Source: Salipiger marinus
GTDB lineage: Bacteria; Pseudomonadota; Alphaproteobacteria; Rhodobacterales; Rhodobacteraceae
Direction of reading: 5' to 3'
Assembly: GCF_900100085.1 (NCBI RefSeq)
Contig: NZ_FNEJ01000008.1
Span: 62,001-126,000, forward strand
DNA length: 64,000 bases
The position numbers and the translations under genes are program-made. This document shows positions 27,262 through 34,660 of the stretch, in pieces. Each line of letters starts with the position of its first letter. Position 1 is the stretch's first letter. The notes beneath the pieces were generated by a model that saw only the letters and a list, made by a program, of their open reading frames with translations, searched no databases and was not told where the DNA came from.

Positions 27262-28370
27262 TGCAGCTGCCGCCGATGCAGGGGGTGCGCGTCATCGAGC
27301 TGGCGCGCATCCTCGCCGGCCCCTGGGCGGGTCAGGTGCTGGCCGATCTGGGCTGCGAGGTCATCAAGGTGGAATCGCCCGACGGCGATGACACACGGCG
27401 CTGGGGTCCGCCCTTCATCGAGCGCGAGGGCGACCGGTCTGCGGCCTATTTCCACGCCACCAATCGCGGCAAGCGGTCGGTGGTGGTGGATTTCCGCACG
27501 CCGGAAGGTCAGGCGCAGGTGCGCGAGCTGGTGGCCGGGGCCGATGTGGTCATCGAGAATTTCAAGCTGGGCGGCCTGCGCAAATACGGGCTGGATTATG
27601 ACAGCCTGCGCGAGGTCAATCCGGGGCTGGTCTACTGTTCCATCACTGGCTTCGGGCAGGACGGGCCCTATGCCGAACGGGCGGGTTATGATTTCCTGAT
27701 TCAGGGCATGGCGGGCTGGATGGATCTGACCGGCGATCCGGCGGGCGATCCGCAGAAGGTGGGCGTGGCCTTTGCCGATATCTTCACCGGGCTTTATGCG
27801 GTGATCGGCATTCAGGCGGCGCTGGCCGCGCGGGCGCGCACCGGGCGCGGCCAGCTGGTCGACATGGCGCTGCTGGACGTGGCGGTGGGGGTGCTGGCCA
27901 ATCAGGGCATGAATTACCTCGCCACCGGGCGGGCGCCGCGCCGTCTGGGCAATGCCCATCCCAATATCGCGCCCTATGAGGTGCTGCCGACCGGAACCGG
28001 CGAGATCATTCTGGCGGTGGGCAATGACGGGCAGTTCGCCCGGCTCTGCGGGGTGCTGGGGCTGGATCTGGCCACGGATCCGCGCTTTGTCACCAACGAG
28101 GCGCGGGTGGCGCATCGCGATCTGCTGCGCCCGGCGCTGGTGACGGCGCTTGCAGGCTGGGAGCGCGAGGCGCTGCTGGCGGCGCTGGAGGCGGCGACCG
28201 TGCCTGCAGGGCCGATCAACGCGCTGGATCAGGTCTTTGCCGATCCGCAGGTGGTGGCGCGCGGCATGGCGATCGAGGCCGAGGGCGTGCCGGGCATCCG
28301 CACGCCGATCCGGTTTTCCGACACGCCGCTGGCGCCCTTGCGCGCGGCGCCCAAGCTGGGCGCGGGCTGA
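27261..28370 (+). CDS. CaiB/BaiF-family CoA-transferase, probably for glutarate
   Basis: Class III CoA-transferase of 369 residues. Family patterns include VRVIELARILAGPWAGQVLADLGCEVIKVE, NRGKRSVVVDF, and GYDFLIQGMAGWMDLTG. The Asp in GYD near residue 143 is the expected covalent catalytic residue. Translational coupling to gcdH makes succinyl-CoA:glutarate CoA-transferase, which supplies glutaryl-CoA, the most likely role. Sequence alone would allow other carboxylates. Confidence 0.88.
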   Translation: MQLPPMQGVRVIELARILAGPWAGQVLADLGCEVIKVESPDGDDTRRWGPPFIEREGDRSAAYFHATNRGKRSVVVDFRTPEGQAQVRELVAGADVVIENFKLGGLRKYGLDYDSLREVNPGLVYCSITGFGQDGPYAERAGYDFLIQGMAGWMDLTGDPAGDPQKVGVAFADIFTGLYAVIGIQAALAARARTGRGQLVDMALLDVAVGVLANQGMNYLATGRAPRRLGNAHPNIAPYEVLPTGTGEIILAVGNDGQFARLCGVLGLDLATDPRFVTNEARVAHRDLLRPALVTALAGWEREALLAALEAATVPAGPINALDQVFADPQVVARGMAIEAEGVPGIRTPIRFSDTPLAPLRAAPKLGAG

Positions 28371-28409
28371 CCGGAGCCCGTCTGCGAAAGGCAGCCAAGA
28401 GGCAAGGGA

Positions 28410-28564
28410 GGGGGCTCTGCCCCCCGCCTGCCACAGGCAGGCAATAAGGTAAGGGAGGGGGCTCTGCCCCCGCCTGCCACAGGCAGGCTATAAGGTAAGG
28501 GAGGGGGCTCTGCCCCCGCCTGCGCTGGCGCGCAGGCTCCCCCGGAGTTTAGGGGCAAGATGAA
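28410..28564 (+). repeat. Three-unit tandem hairpin array with A-type core
   Basis: Units start at 28410, 28457 and 28503 (46-47 base period). Each has GGGGGCTCTGCCCCC, then a GCCTGCC/GGCAGGC stem (GCCTGCG/CGCAGGC in unit 3). Units 1 and 2 are joined by purine-rich AATAAGGTAAGG-like spacers. Unit 3 ends in CTCCCCCGGAGTTT and GGCAAGATGAA. The layout equals the array at 24836 but the second stem has different, still complementary, bases. It lies between convergent genes, four bases short of the hemolysin III stop. Confidence 0.85.
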
Positions 28565-28567
28565 GGG

Positions 28568-29215
28568 TCAGTGCGTCTGCGTCACGAGGATCACCGCGAC
28601 GTAATGCGCGGTGGCGGCGGCCAGCACGTGCAGGTGCCAGATGGCGCGGGCATAGGGCAGCCCGTCGCGGTGGTAGAAGACCGTGCCTACCGTATAGGTG
28701 AGCCCCCCTGCCAGCAGCAGCGCCAGTGCAAGGGGTGGCAGGCTGTGGACCAGCGGCCAGATGGCAAGCAGGCCCAGCCAGCCCTGTCCGAGATAGAGCA
28801 CGAACCCCGCCCGGTCCCAGCGCGGGAAAAAGCATAGCTTCATCACGAGGCCGATCAGGGCCAGCCCCCATGTGGCCAGTGTCAGCGCCGTGCCCTGCCA
28901 GCCGCCGAGCCCGAGCAGCGCCAGCGGCGTATAGGTGCCCGCGATCAGCAGGAAGATCGCCGCATGGTCGAGGCGGCGCAGGATGGCGCGGCTGGGGGCG
29001 TGCAGCGTGAGGTTGTAGGCGGCGGACAGGGAAAAGGACGCAATCAGCCCCAGCGCGTAAAGCGCCAGCGGCCAGAAGCTGTCGCCGCGCCCGGTGAGGC
29101 TGGCCCAGACCAGAAGGCCGGTGACCCCGGCGATGGCTGCCGCCACGCCGAGCACGAGCAGGACGCCATCGGCGATCTGTTCGCGCAGGCTGTGCTGCAG
29201 GATGTAACGGGTCAT
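28568..29215 (-). CDS. Hemolysin III / PAQR-family membrane protein
   Basis: Seven-helix membrane protein of 215 residues. Diagnostic motifs are SAAYNLTLH, the DHAAIFLLIAGTYTPLALL stretch and, near the C-terminus, FYHRDGLPYARAIWHLHVLAAATAHY. The last two hold the conserved His residues of the likely metal-dependent hydrolase site. Bacterial members have no firm physiological role; lipid hydrolase activity is suggested for the superfamily. The start at 29215 is chosen over one 60 bases upstream because it gives the family-typical N-terminus. Confidence 0.86.
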   Translation of the reverse strand: MTRYILQHSLREQIADGVLLVLGVAAAIAGVTGLLVWASLTGRGDSFWPLALYALGLIASFSLSAAYNLTLHAPSRAILRRLDHAAIFLLIAGTYTPLALLGLGGWQGTALTLATWGLALIGLVMKLCFFPRWDRAGFVLYLGQGWLGLLAIWPLVHSLPPLALALLLAGGLTYTVGTVFYHRDGLPYARAIWHLHVLAAATAHYVAVILVTQTH

Positions 29216-29329
29216 CGGCGGGTGTCCTGACGGGGGCGGAAGGCCCTCTGCCCTCCCAACGCGGAGACCCGCCACAGCGGCGGCGGTGCTGCGGTCAAAA
29301 CCGCGCGAGCCGCCGCGAGCGGGCCGGGC

Positions 29330-31519
29330 TCAGGCGGCCTGATCCTCCTGGGCGGGGTAGAAGCGGCGCCCGTCCTCGGCCATGTCGCGCAGCAGCGCCG
29401 GGCAGGCGAAACGCGGGCCATGGCGGGCCGCCAGAGCCTCGCACCGCTCTGCCGCATAGGGCGCGCCCAGCATGTCGAGCCAGCCGAAGGGGCCGCCCGA
29501 CCATGGCGCGAAGCCCCAGCCAAGGATCGCGCCCACATCGCCTTCGCGGATGTCGGTCAGCACGCCGTCCTGCAGCGCGCGCACCGCTTCCAGCCCCTGC
29601 ACGAAGAGCAGCCGTTCCTGCACCTCCTGCAGGTCGGGCTGGTGGTCTGCCAGCGGCCAGTGCTGGCCCAGCCCCTCCCAGAGGCCGAGCCGCTTGCCGG
29701 TTTCGTCATAGCCGTAGAACCCCGCCTTGGCCTTGCGGCCCAGACGCCCCGCTTCGGCCATGCGGGCCAGCACCGCCTCGACCTCGGCATCGGGATAGGC
29801 GTCGCCCAGGGCGGCGCGGGTGGCCTTGGCGATCTTCAGGCCAAGGTCGATGGAGGTTTCGTCCACCAGCTGCAGCGGGCCGAGCGGCATGCCGACCAGT
29901 TTTGCGGCGTTTTCGATCAGGGCGGGGGCCGTGCCTTCGCGCAGCAGCCGCAGGCCTTCGTTGAGATAGGGCAGGATGCAGCGGTTGGCGTAGAAGAACC
30001 GCGCGTCATTGACCACGATCGGGGTCTTGCGGATCTGGCGGACAAAATCCAGCGCCTTGGCCACGGCATGTTCGCCGGTGGCCTTGCCCCGGATGATCTC
30101 CACCAGTGCCATCTTGTCCACCGGCGAGAAGAAATGGAGGCCGATGAACCGCTCCGGCGCGTCGGAGGCGCGGGCCAGATCGGTGATCGGCAGGGTCGAG
30201 GTGTTGGTGGCAAAGATGCAGTCCGGACCAAGGTGGGCGAGGACGGCGCGCGTCACCTCGGCCTTGATCTGCGGATCCTCGAACACCGCCTCGATCACCA
30301 GATCGCAGCCCGCAAGCAGGGCATGATCGGCGCCGGTCGTGAGGCGGGCCAGCACGGCGTCTTTCTGGTCGGGCGTGGTCCTGCGGCGGGCGATGCCCTT
30401 GTCGAGCGTGGCTGCGGCATAAGCGCGGCCCTTCTCTGCCGCCTCGGGCGTGCGGTCGAGCAGCACCACCTCGATCCCCGCCTGTGCCGCGACCAGCGCG
30501 ATGCCCGCGCCCATCATGCCCGCGCCGATCACGCCCAGCTTCGCCACCGCCTGATCGGGCAGGGCGGGACGGCTGGCGCCTTTTTCCAGCGCCTGCTTGC
30601 TGAGAAACAGCGACCGGATCATCGCGGTGGAGGAGGGGTTGAGCAGCACATGGGTGAACCAGCGCGCCTCGATCTTCAGCGCGGTGTCGAACGGCACCAG
30701 CGCGCCTTCATAGACCGCCGAGAGCAGCGCCTTTGCGGCGGGATAGACCCCCTTGGTCTTGCCCATGACCATGGCAGAGGCGCCCACGAAGGTCATGAAC
30801 CCCGCCGGGTGATAGGGCGCGCCGCCGGGCATCCGGTAGCCTTTCTGATCCCACGGCTTCACCAGATCGGCCTCCTTGGCCGTCAGCACCCAGTCGCGGG
30901 CGGCGGCGACCGGATCGGAGACCACCTCGTCGATCAGGCCTGCCGCCTTGGCCCGGGCGGGATCCAGCAGCTTGCCCTCCAGCAGATAGGGGGCGGCGGC
31001 CATGGCGCCGAGCCTGCGCACCAGCCGCGTGGTGCCGCCCGCGCCGGGGAAGATGCCGACCCTGATTTCGGGCAGCCCGATCTTGGCCTTGGGCTGATCG
31101 GCGGCAAAGATGCGGTGGCAGGCCAGCGGCAGTTCGAAGCCAAGCCCGAGGGCGGTGCCGGGCAGGGCGCAGGCGACGGGTTTGCCGCCCTTGCCCCGTG
31201 GATCCATCCCGGCGCGTTCGATGCGGCGCAGCACGGCATGGATCCGCATCACCCCGTCGAACAGCCCACGCGCGGGGTCGTCCCCGCCGCCGTCGCGCAT
31301 CGCCGCGATCACGCCCAGATCCATGCCCCCCGCAAAGCTGTCCGGCTTGCCGGACGTGATCACGATTCCCCGGATGGCGGGATCCGCCAGCGCCTGCGCG
31401 ATCAGCGCGTCAAGCTCGGCAAAGCCGTCAAGGCTCATCACGTTCATGGATCTGCCGGGCGTGTCCCAGACGATCAGCGCCACGCCCTCGGCATCTGGGA
31501 TCAGGGTGAAATCGGTCAT
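29330..31519 (-). CDS. fadJ: 3-hydroxyacyl-CoA dehydrogenase / enoyl-CoA hydratase (FadJ-type)
   Basis: Bifunctional beta-oxidation enzyme, 729 residues. The crotonase domain occupies about 1-190 (GIVITSGKPDSFAGGMDLGVI, PGTALGLGFELPLACH). The NAD-binding domain starts near residue 313 (KLGVIGAGMMGAGIALVAAQAG) and is followed by two C-terminal dehydrogenase domains (HFFSPVDKMALVEII, GMPLGPLQLVDE). It hydrates enoyl-CoA and oxidises the 3-hydroxyacyl-CoA. Its ATG overlaps the stop of the 141-residue gene by 4 bases, and a thiolase is just upstream, so the three form a tight operon. Confidence 0.94.
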   Translation of the reverse strand: MTDFTLIPDAEGVALIVWDTPGRSMNVMSLDGFAELDALIAQALADPAIRGIVITSGKPDSFAGGMDLGVIAAMRDGGGDDPARGLFDGVMRIHAVLRRIERAGMDPRGKGGKPVACALPGTALGLGFELPLACHRIFAADQPKAKIGLPEIRVGIFPGAGGTTRLVRRLGAMAAAPYLLEGKLLDPARAKAAGLIDEVVSDPVAAARDWVLTAKEADLVKPWDQKGYRMPGGAPYHPAGFMTFVGASAMVMGKTKGVYPAAKALLSAVYEGALVPFDTALKIEARWFTHVLLNPSSTAMIRSLFLSKQALEKGASRPALPDQAVAKLGVIGAGMMGAGIALVAAQAGIEVVLLDRTPEAAEKGRAYAAATLDKGIARRRTTPDQKDAVLARLTTGADHALLAGCDLVIEAVFEDPQIKAEVTRAVLAHLGPDCIFATNTSTLPITDLARASDAPERFIGLHFFSPVDKMALVEIIRGKATGEHAVAKALDFVRQIRKTPIVVNDARFFYANRCILPYLNEGLRLLREGTAPALIENAAKLVGMPLGPLQLVDETSIDLGLKIAKATRAALGDAYPDAEVEAVLARMAEAGRLGRKAKAGFYGYDETGKRLGLWEGLGQHWPLADHQPDLQEVQERLLFVQGLEAVRALQDGVLTDIREGDVGAILGWGFAPWSGGPFGWLDMLGAPYAAERCEALAARHGPRFACPALLRDMAEDGRRFYPAQEDQAA

Positions 31520-31941
31520 GTCTTGCCCTCGCGTGTGGGATGGGTGCCGGTCCAGCTGTGATGGCCAAGCGCGTTGAGGATCGACGACATGCGCCAGCCC
31601 TCCGGGGTGGCATGGATCAGCGCGGAGGAGATATAGGGCGGCGTCACGCGCTGGCCCCGGCACAGCAGCTGCGTTTCATAGGTGCCGATCCATGTGCCGT
31701 CGCGGCAGTCTTCCAGCGAGATCGGGCGGCGATACACCTCGTCGACGCAGAGGATGCGTTCGGACTCGAGATAAAGCTCGAAATTCCGCGCCAAGGCCGC
31801 CTCGTCGGGCAGCAGCACCGGGCCGTCCCGGGTGACCAGCGAAAAGGGCAGCAGGATCCGCGACCGCCACAGGGCGAAATCGAACCGCGTGAAGCAGGCC
31901 GAGATGTCGTCCAGAAAGGCGCGGAACTCTGCCTCGGTCAT
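31516..31941 (-). CDS. Conserved-looking protein of unknown function in the beta-oxidation operon
   Basis: Protein of 141 residues that I do not recognise firmly. The pattern of helices at the N-terminus (EAEFRAFLDDISACFTRFDFALWRSRI) followed by several strands, ending in a Trp-containing strand (HATPEGWRMSSILNALGHH), resembles an NTF2/SnoaL-like cone fold. There is no signal peptide. It begins 2 bases after the thiolase stop and overlaps fadJ by 4 bases, so it is made together with both. That suggests a scaffold, thioesterase-like or regulatory role in fatty-acid oxidation, but this is inference. Confidence 0.75.
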   Translation of the reverse strand: MTEAEFRAFLDDISACFTRFDFALWRSRILLPFSLVTRDGPVLLPDEAALARNFELYLESERILCVDEVYRRPISLEDCRDGTWIGTYETQLLCRGQRVTPPYISSALIHATPEGWRMSSILNALGHHSWTGTHPTREGKT

Positions 31942-31943
31942 GG

Positions 31944-33155
31944 TCAGACCCGTTCGAGGATGGTGGCGGCCCCCATGCCGGAGGCGACGCAGAGCGTGAC
32001 AAGCCCGGTCTGCTGGCCGGTCCGCTCCAGCTCGTCGAGCAGGGTGCCGATCAGCATGGCGCCGGTGGCGCCCAGCGGATGGCCCATGGCGATGGCGCCG
32101 CCATTGACATTGACCCGGGCGGGATCGACCGCGAAGGCCTGCAGAAAACGCAGCACCACGGCGGAAAACGCCTCGTTCACCTCGAAAAGGTCGATGTCGC
32201 GGACCGTCATTCCCGCCTCGCGCAGGATTTTCTCGGTCACCGGCACCGGGCCCGTCAGCATGAGCGTGGGATCGGTGCCGATCTTGGCGGTGGCGCGGAT
32301 GCGGGCGCGGGGGCGCAGGCCATGGGCCTCGCCAAAGGCGCGCGAGCCCACCAGCACCGCCGCCGCCCCGTCCACGATGCCGGAACTGTTGCCCGCGTGG
32401 TGGATGTGGTGGATGCGCTCCAGATCGGGGTATTTCATCAGGGCCACGGCATCAAAGCCGGGCATGGCCTCGCCCATCTCGCGGAAGGCGGGCTTCAGCT
32501 GAGACAGCGCCGCCATGTCGGTGCCGGGGCGCAGGGCCTCGTCGTGGTCGAGCAGGGTCAGGCCGTTGATGTCGGTGACCGGCACCACCGACCGGGCAAA
32601 CCGCCCCTCGGCCCAGGCCTGCGCGGCGCGGCGCTGGCTTTCCACCGCCAGCGCGTCGGCCTCGTCGCGGGAAAACCCGTAGCGGGTGGCGATGAGGTCG
32701 GCAGAGATGCCCTGCGGCACAAAATGGCTGGCCATGGCAAGGCTCGGATCGGCGGCGATGGCGGCCCCGTCCGAGCCCATGGCCACGCGGCTCATCATCT
32801 CGACCCCGCCCGCGATATAGGCCGTCCCCGCGCCGCCACGGATCTGGTTGGCGGCAAGGTTCACCGCCTCCAGCCCCGAGGCGCAGAACCGGTTGATCGA
32901 CAGGCCGGGGATGGCCTCGTCAAGCCCGGCGGCCAGCACGGCAGAGCGGGCAAGGCAGCCGCCCTGTTCGCCCACCTGCGTGACATTGCCCCAGATCACA
33001 TCTTCCACCGCCGCACCGTCCAGCCCGTTGCGCCGCGCCAGCGTCTCCAGCATCAGGGCCGACAGCCGCAGACTGGTGACCTCGTGCAGCGCCCCGTCGG
33101 CACGGCCCCGGCCCCGCGGGCTGCGCAGCGCGTCATAGATATAGGCGTCGGTCAT
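31944..33155 (-). CDS. fadA: Acetyl-CoA acyltransferase (thiolase)
   Basis: Thiolase of 403 residues that cleaves 3-ketoacyl-CoA in the last step of beta-oxidation. The acyl-accepting Cys is in SINRFCASGLEAVNLAANQI near residue 89. The catalytic His lies in GGAIAMGHPLGATGAMLIGTLL and the second Cys in LCVASGMGAATILE at the C-terminus. It precedes the 141-residue gene and fadJ. The first enzyme of the cycle (acyl-CoA dehydrogenase) lies 1.5 kb upstream on the same strand. Confidence 0.93.
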   Translation of the reverse strand: MTDAYIYDALRSPRGRGRADGALHEVTSLRLSALMLETLARRNGLDGAAVEDVIWGNVTQVGEQGGCLARSAVLAAGLDEAIPGLSINRFCASGLEAVNLAANQIRGGAGTAYIAGGVEMMSRVAMGSDGAAIAADPSLAMASHFVPQGISADLIATRYGFSRDEADALAVESQRRAAQAWAEGRFARSVVPVTDINGLTLLDHDEALRPGTDMAALSQLKPAFREMGEAMPGFDAVALMKYPDLERIHHIHHAGNSSGIVDGAAAVLVGSRAFGEAHGLRPRARIRATAKIGTDPTLMLTGPVPVTEKILREAGMTVRDIDLFEVNEAFSAVVLRFLQAFAVDPARVNVNGGAIAMGHPLGATGAMLIGTLLDELERTGQQTGLVTLCVASGMGAATILERV

Positions 33156-33323
33156 GGCATGGGATCCCTCAGACGGTCGCGGATACCCCGGTGTGGCGGC
33201 GGAGCCCCCTCTGGATCAAGGGTGACGTGACGGCGCGTTCAGGTAAAGCGGAACCTGCGCGCCAGTCGCGGCCTGCTCAGGCGCGGCGCCCTAGGGAACC
33301 GCGCCAGCCATCGCCCCCGGGGT

Positions 33324-33962
33324 TCAGGCCCGGTCGGCCGGAGAGCCGGGCATCAGGTCATAGGGATGTTGCCAGCCGGGCAGGGCTTCGATCCCCGACA
33401 GCCAGCGGTCGATCTGCGGCCAGTCGGCGCGGGCAAAGCCAAAGGGCTCGGGGTAGAACAGATAGCCGCAGCAGGAGAAATCGGCATTGCTGGGGCCGCT
33501 GCCGACGATCCAGTCCCGCCCGGCCAGATGGCTGTCCAGCACCTGATAGGCGGCGCGCAGACGGCCCTGCATGAAGGCGATTACCTCGGCGGGCCGCTTG
33601 TCCTCGGGCAGGAAGTTCATCAGGAAGCGGGTCATCCCGGCCTGAGAGCTGAGCTTGTGATTGTCCCAGAGCATCCAGCGCAGCACCTCGCGCCTTTCCT
33701 CCGCCGTCTCGCCGCCAAACCGGCCCGATTTTTCGGTGACATAGAACTGGATCACGCCAGACTGGCTCAGCCGCAGCGCCCCGTCCACCAGCACCGGCAC
33801 TTCGCCCATCTCGTTGACCTCGGCGCGGTATTCCGGCGCGCGGGTCGCGCCGCCAAAGAAATCGACCTTCACCGGGGTCCAGTCCAGACCCGACAGCGCC
33901 AGCGGCAGGGCCGCCTTGTAGGCGTTGCCGGATTCTCCGAAGCAGTAAAGTTGCATGGTCAT
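33324..33962 (-). CDS. Glutathione S-transferase family protein
   Basis: Protein of 212 residues. The N-terminal thioredoxin-like domain (MQLYCFGESGNAYKAALPLALSG) has the cis-Pro in GEVPVLVDGAL and the Glu/Asp-Ser contact in LRLSQSGVIQFY. An all-helical C-terminal domain follows. The Ser in GESGNAYK is a candidate glutathione-activating residue. It sits between the RHH-like gene and the thiolase; a role in detoxifying reactive acyl products is possible. It is 168 bases from the thiolase start, so it may be transcribed separately. Confidence 0.86.
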   Translation of the reverse strand: MTMQLYCFGESGNAYKAALPLALSGLDWTPVKVDFFGGATRAPEYRAEVNEMGEVPVLVDGALRLSQSGVIQFYVTEKSGRFGGETAEERREVLRWMLWDNHKLSSQAGMTRFLMNFLPEDKRPAEVIAFMQGRLRAAYQVLDSHLAGRDWIVGSGPSNADFSCCGYLFYPEPFGFARADWPQIDRWLSGIEALPGWQHPYDLMPGSPADRA

Positions 33963-34397
33963 GATGCGGTCCTTGTGTTGCGCATGTGGCGCGGGCAGCG
34001 GTGGGGGCTTCGCGCCCCCACACCCCCGCGGGATATTTTTACCAAGAAGAAGGGGCGGCCTGTTCTGGGTAACAGCATGTTAACCACTTCGAGCGTATGA
34101 TTGTTTTGCGGTACAGGCTGGGAAGCCGATGACCGCCCAAGGAGAAGCTTCGCCATTCCGTCTGTCACGCGTCTTGTGGCCGGACAGGATGGCGAAGCGG
34201 ACCGAGTGCAGCCCAGATCTGGCCGGGTTCGATGTGCGGTCCTGCAACTTCTTCTTGGTAAAAATATCCCACGGGGGTCCGGGGGTGTGAAACCCCCGGC
34301 CTTCCGCTCTCGCAAGGCGAGGCGCCGGGGCGCTGGTCTCAGAACATCCCATGCGTTGCATCACTCCCGCTTGCGGTCGGTCGCCTGCCTATTCTCT
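33963..34397. other. 435-base gene-free interval containing an inverted-repeat element
   Basis: No credible gene is present; the open frames here run through hairpins and have no family look. The interval holds the 34001-34299 inverted-repeat structure described separately. Left of it are 38 bases that carry the GST ribosome-binding region. Right of it are about 100 bases with no recognisable signal before the stop of the RHH-like gene. A GST promoter must lie inside or upstream of the element. Confidence 0.6.
34001..34299. repeat. 300-bp element with 23-bp perfect inverted repeats and terminal hairpins
   Basis: Left end: hairpin GTGGGGGC/GCCCCCAC (34001-34021) then a core at 34030-34052 starting GGGATATTTTTACC. 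Right end: the exact reverse complement of that core at 34248-34270, then hairpin CCGGGGG/CCCCCGG (34279-34299). Between them are 195 bases that carry a second inverted repeat, GCTTCGCCATTCC at 34147-34159 and GGATGGCGAAGC at 34187-34198. The ends are two copies of the B-type core seen elsewhere in the window, facing each other. No target duplication or coding capacity is visible. Confidence 0.8.
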
Positions 34398-34610
34398 TCA
34401 GCGTTTGCGTTCTTCCAGCTCGCTGTTGAACAGGCGCAGCCGGTGGGTCAGCAGCTCCGTGTCGGTGACGCTGTCGAAGTTCTCGAACAGAAACGACAGC
34501 GCCTCGCCTTCGTCCAGACCGGCGGAGGCTGCAAAACTCCTGAGCCGACGGTAGGCGTCTTCGGTCAGGGCGACCGGAATGCGGCGGGTCAGTCGGAAAC
34601 GTCTGGGCAT
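34398..34610 (-). CDS. Small ribbon-helix-helix-like protein
   Basis: Protein of 70 residues. The N-terminal basic strand and two helices (RRIPVALTEDAYRRLRSFAA, then GLDEGEALSFLFENF) have the spacing of a CopG/Arc-type ribbon-helix-helix DNA-binding fold. A charged C-terminal tail (HRLRLFNSELEERKR) could be an extra helix. The start at 34610 has GGAG about 12 bases upstream; an in-frame Met at 34640 would add ten residues. It lies 50 bases after the acyl-CoA dehydrogenase stop on the same strand, so it may be a local regulator. No toxin partner is next to it. Confidence 0.65.
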   Translation of the reverse strand: MPRRFRLTRRIPVALTEDAYRRLRSFAASAGLDEGEALSFLFENFDSVTDTELLTHRLRLFNSELEERKR

Positions 34611-34660
34611 GAGGGCACTCCGGCGGTCCGGTGGCGGCAAAGGATGCTGCTATCGTTCCA

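Noticed and set aside
33200-33230. FNR/CRP-type box near GGATCAAGGGTGACG upstream of the thiolase
   Set aside because: Only half of the TTGAT-N4-ATCAA pattern is present.
33959-34315. Minus-strand frame of 118 codons before the GST gene
   Set aside because: It runs through both inverted repeats and terminal hairpins and has no family pattern or ribosome-binding site.
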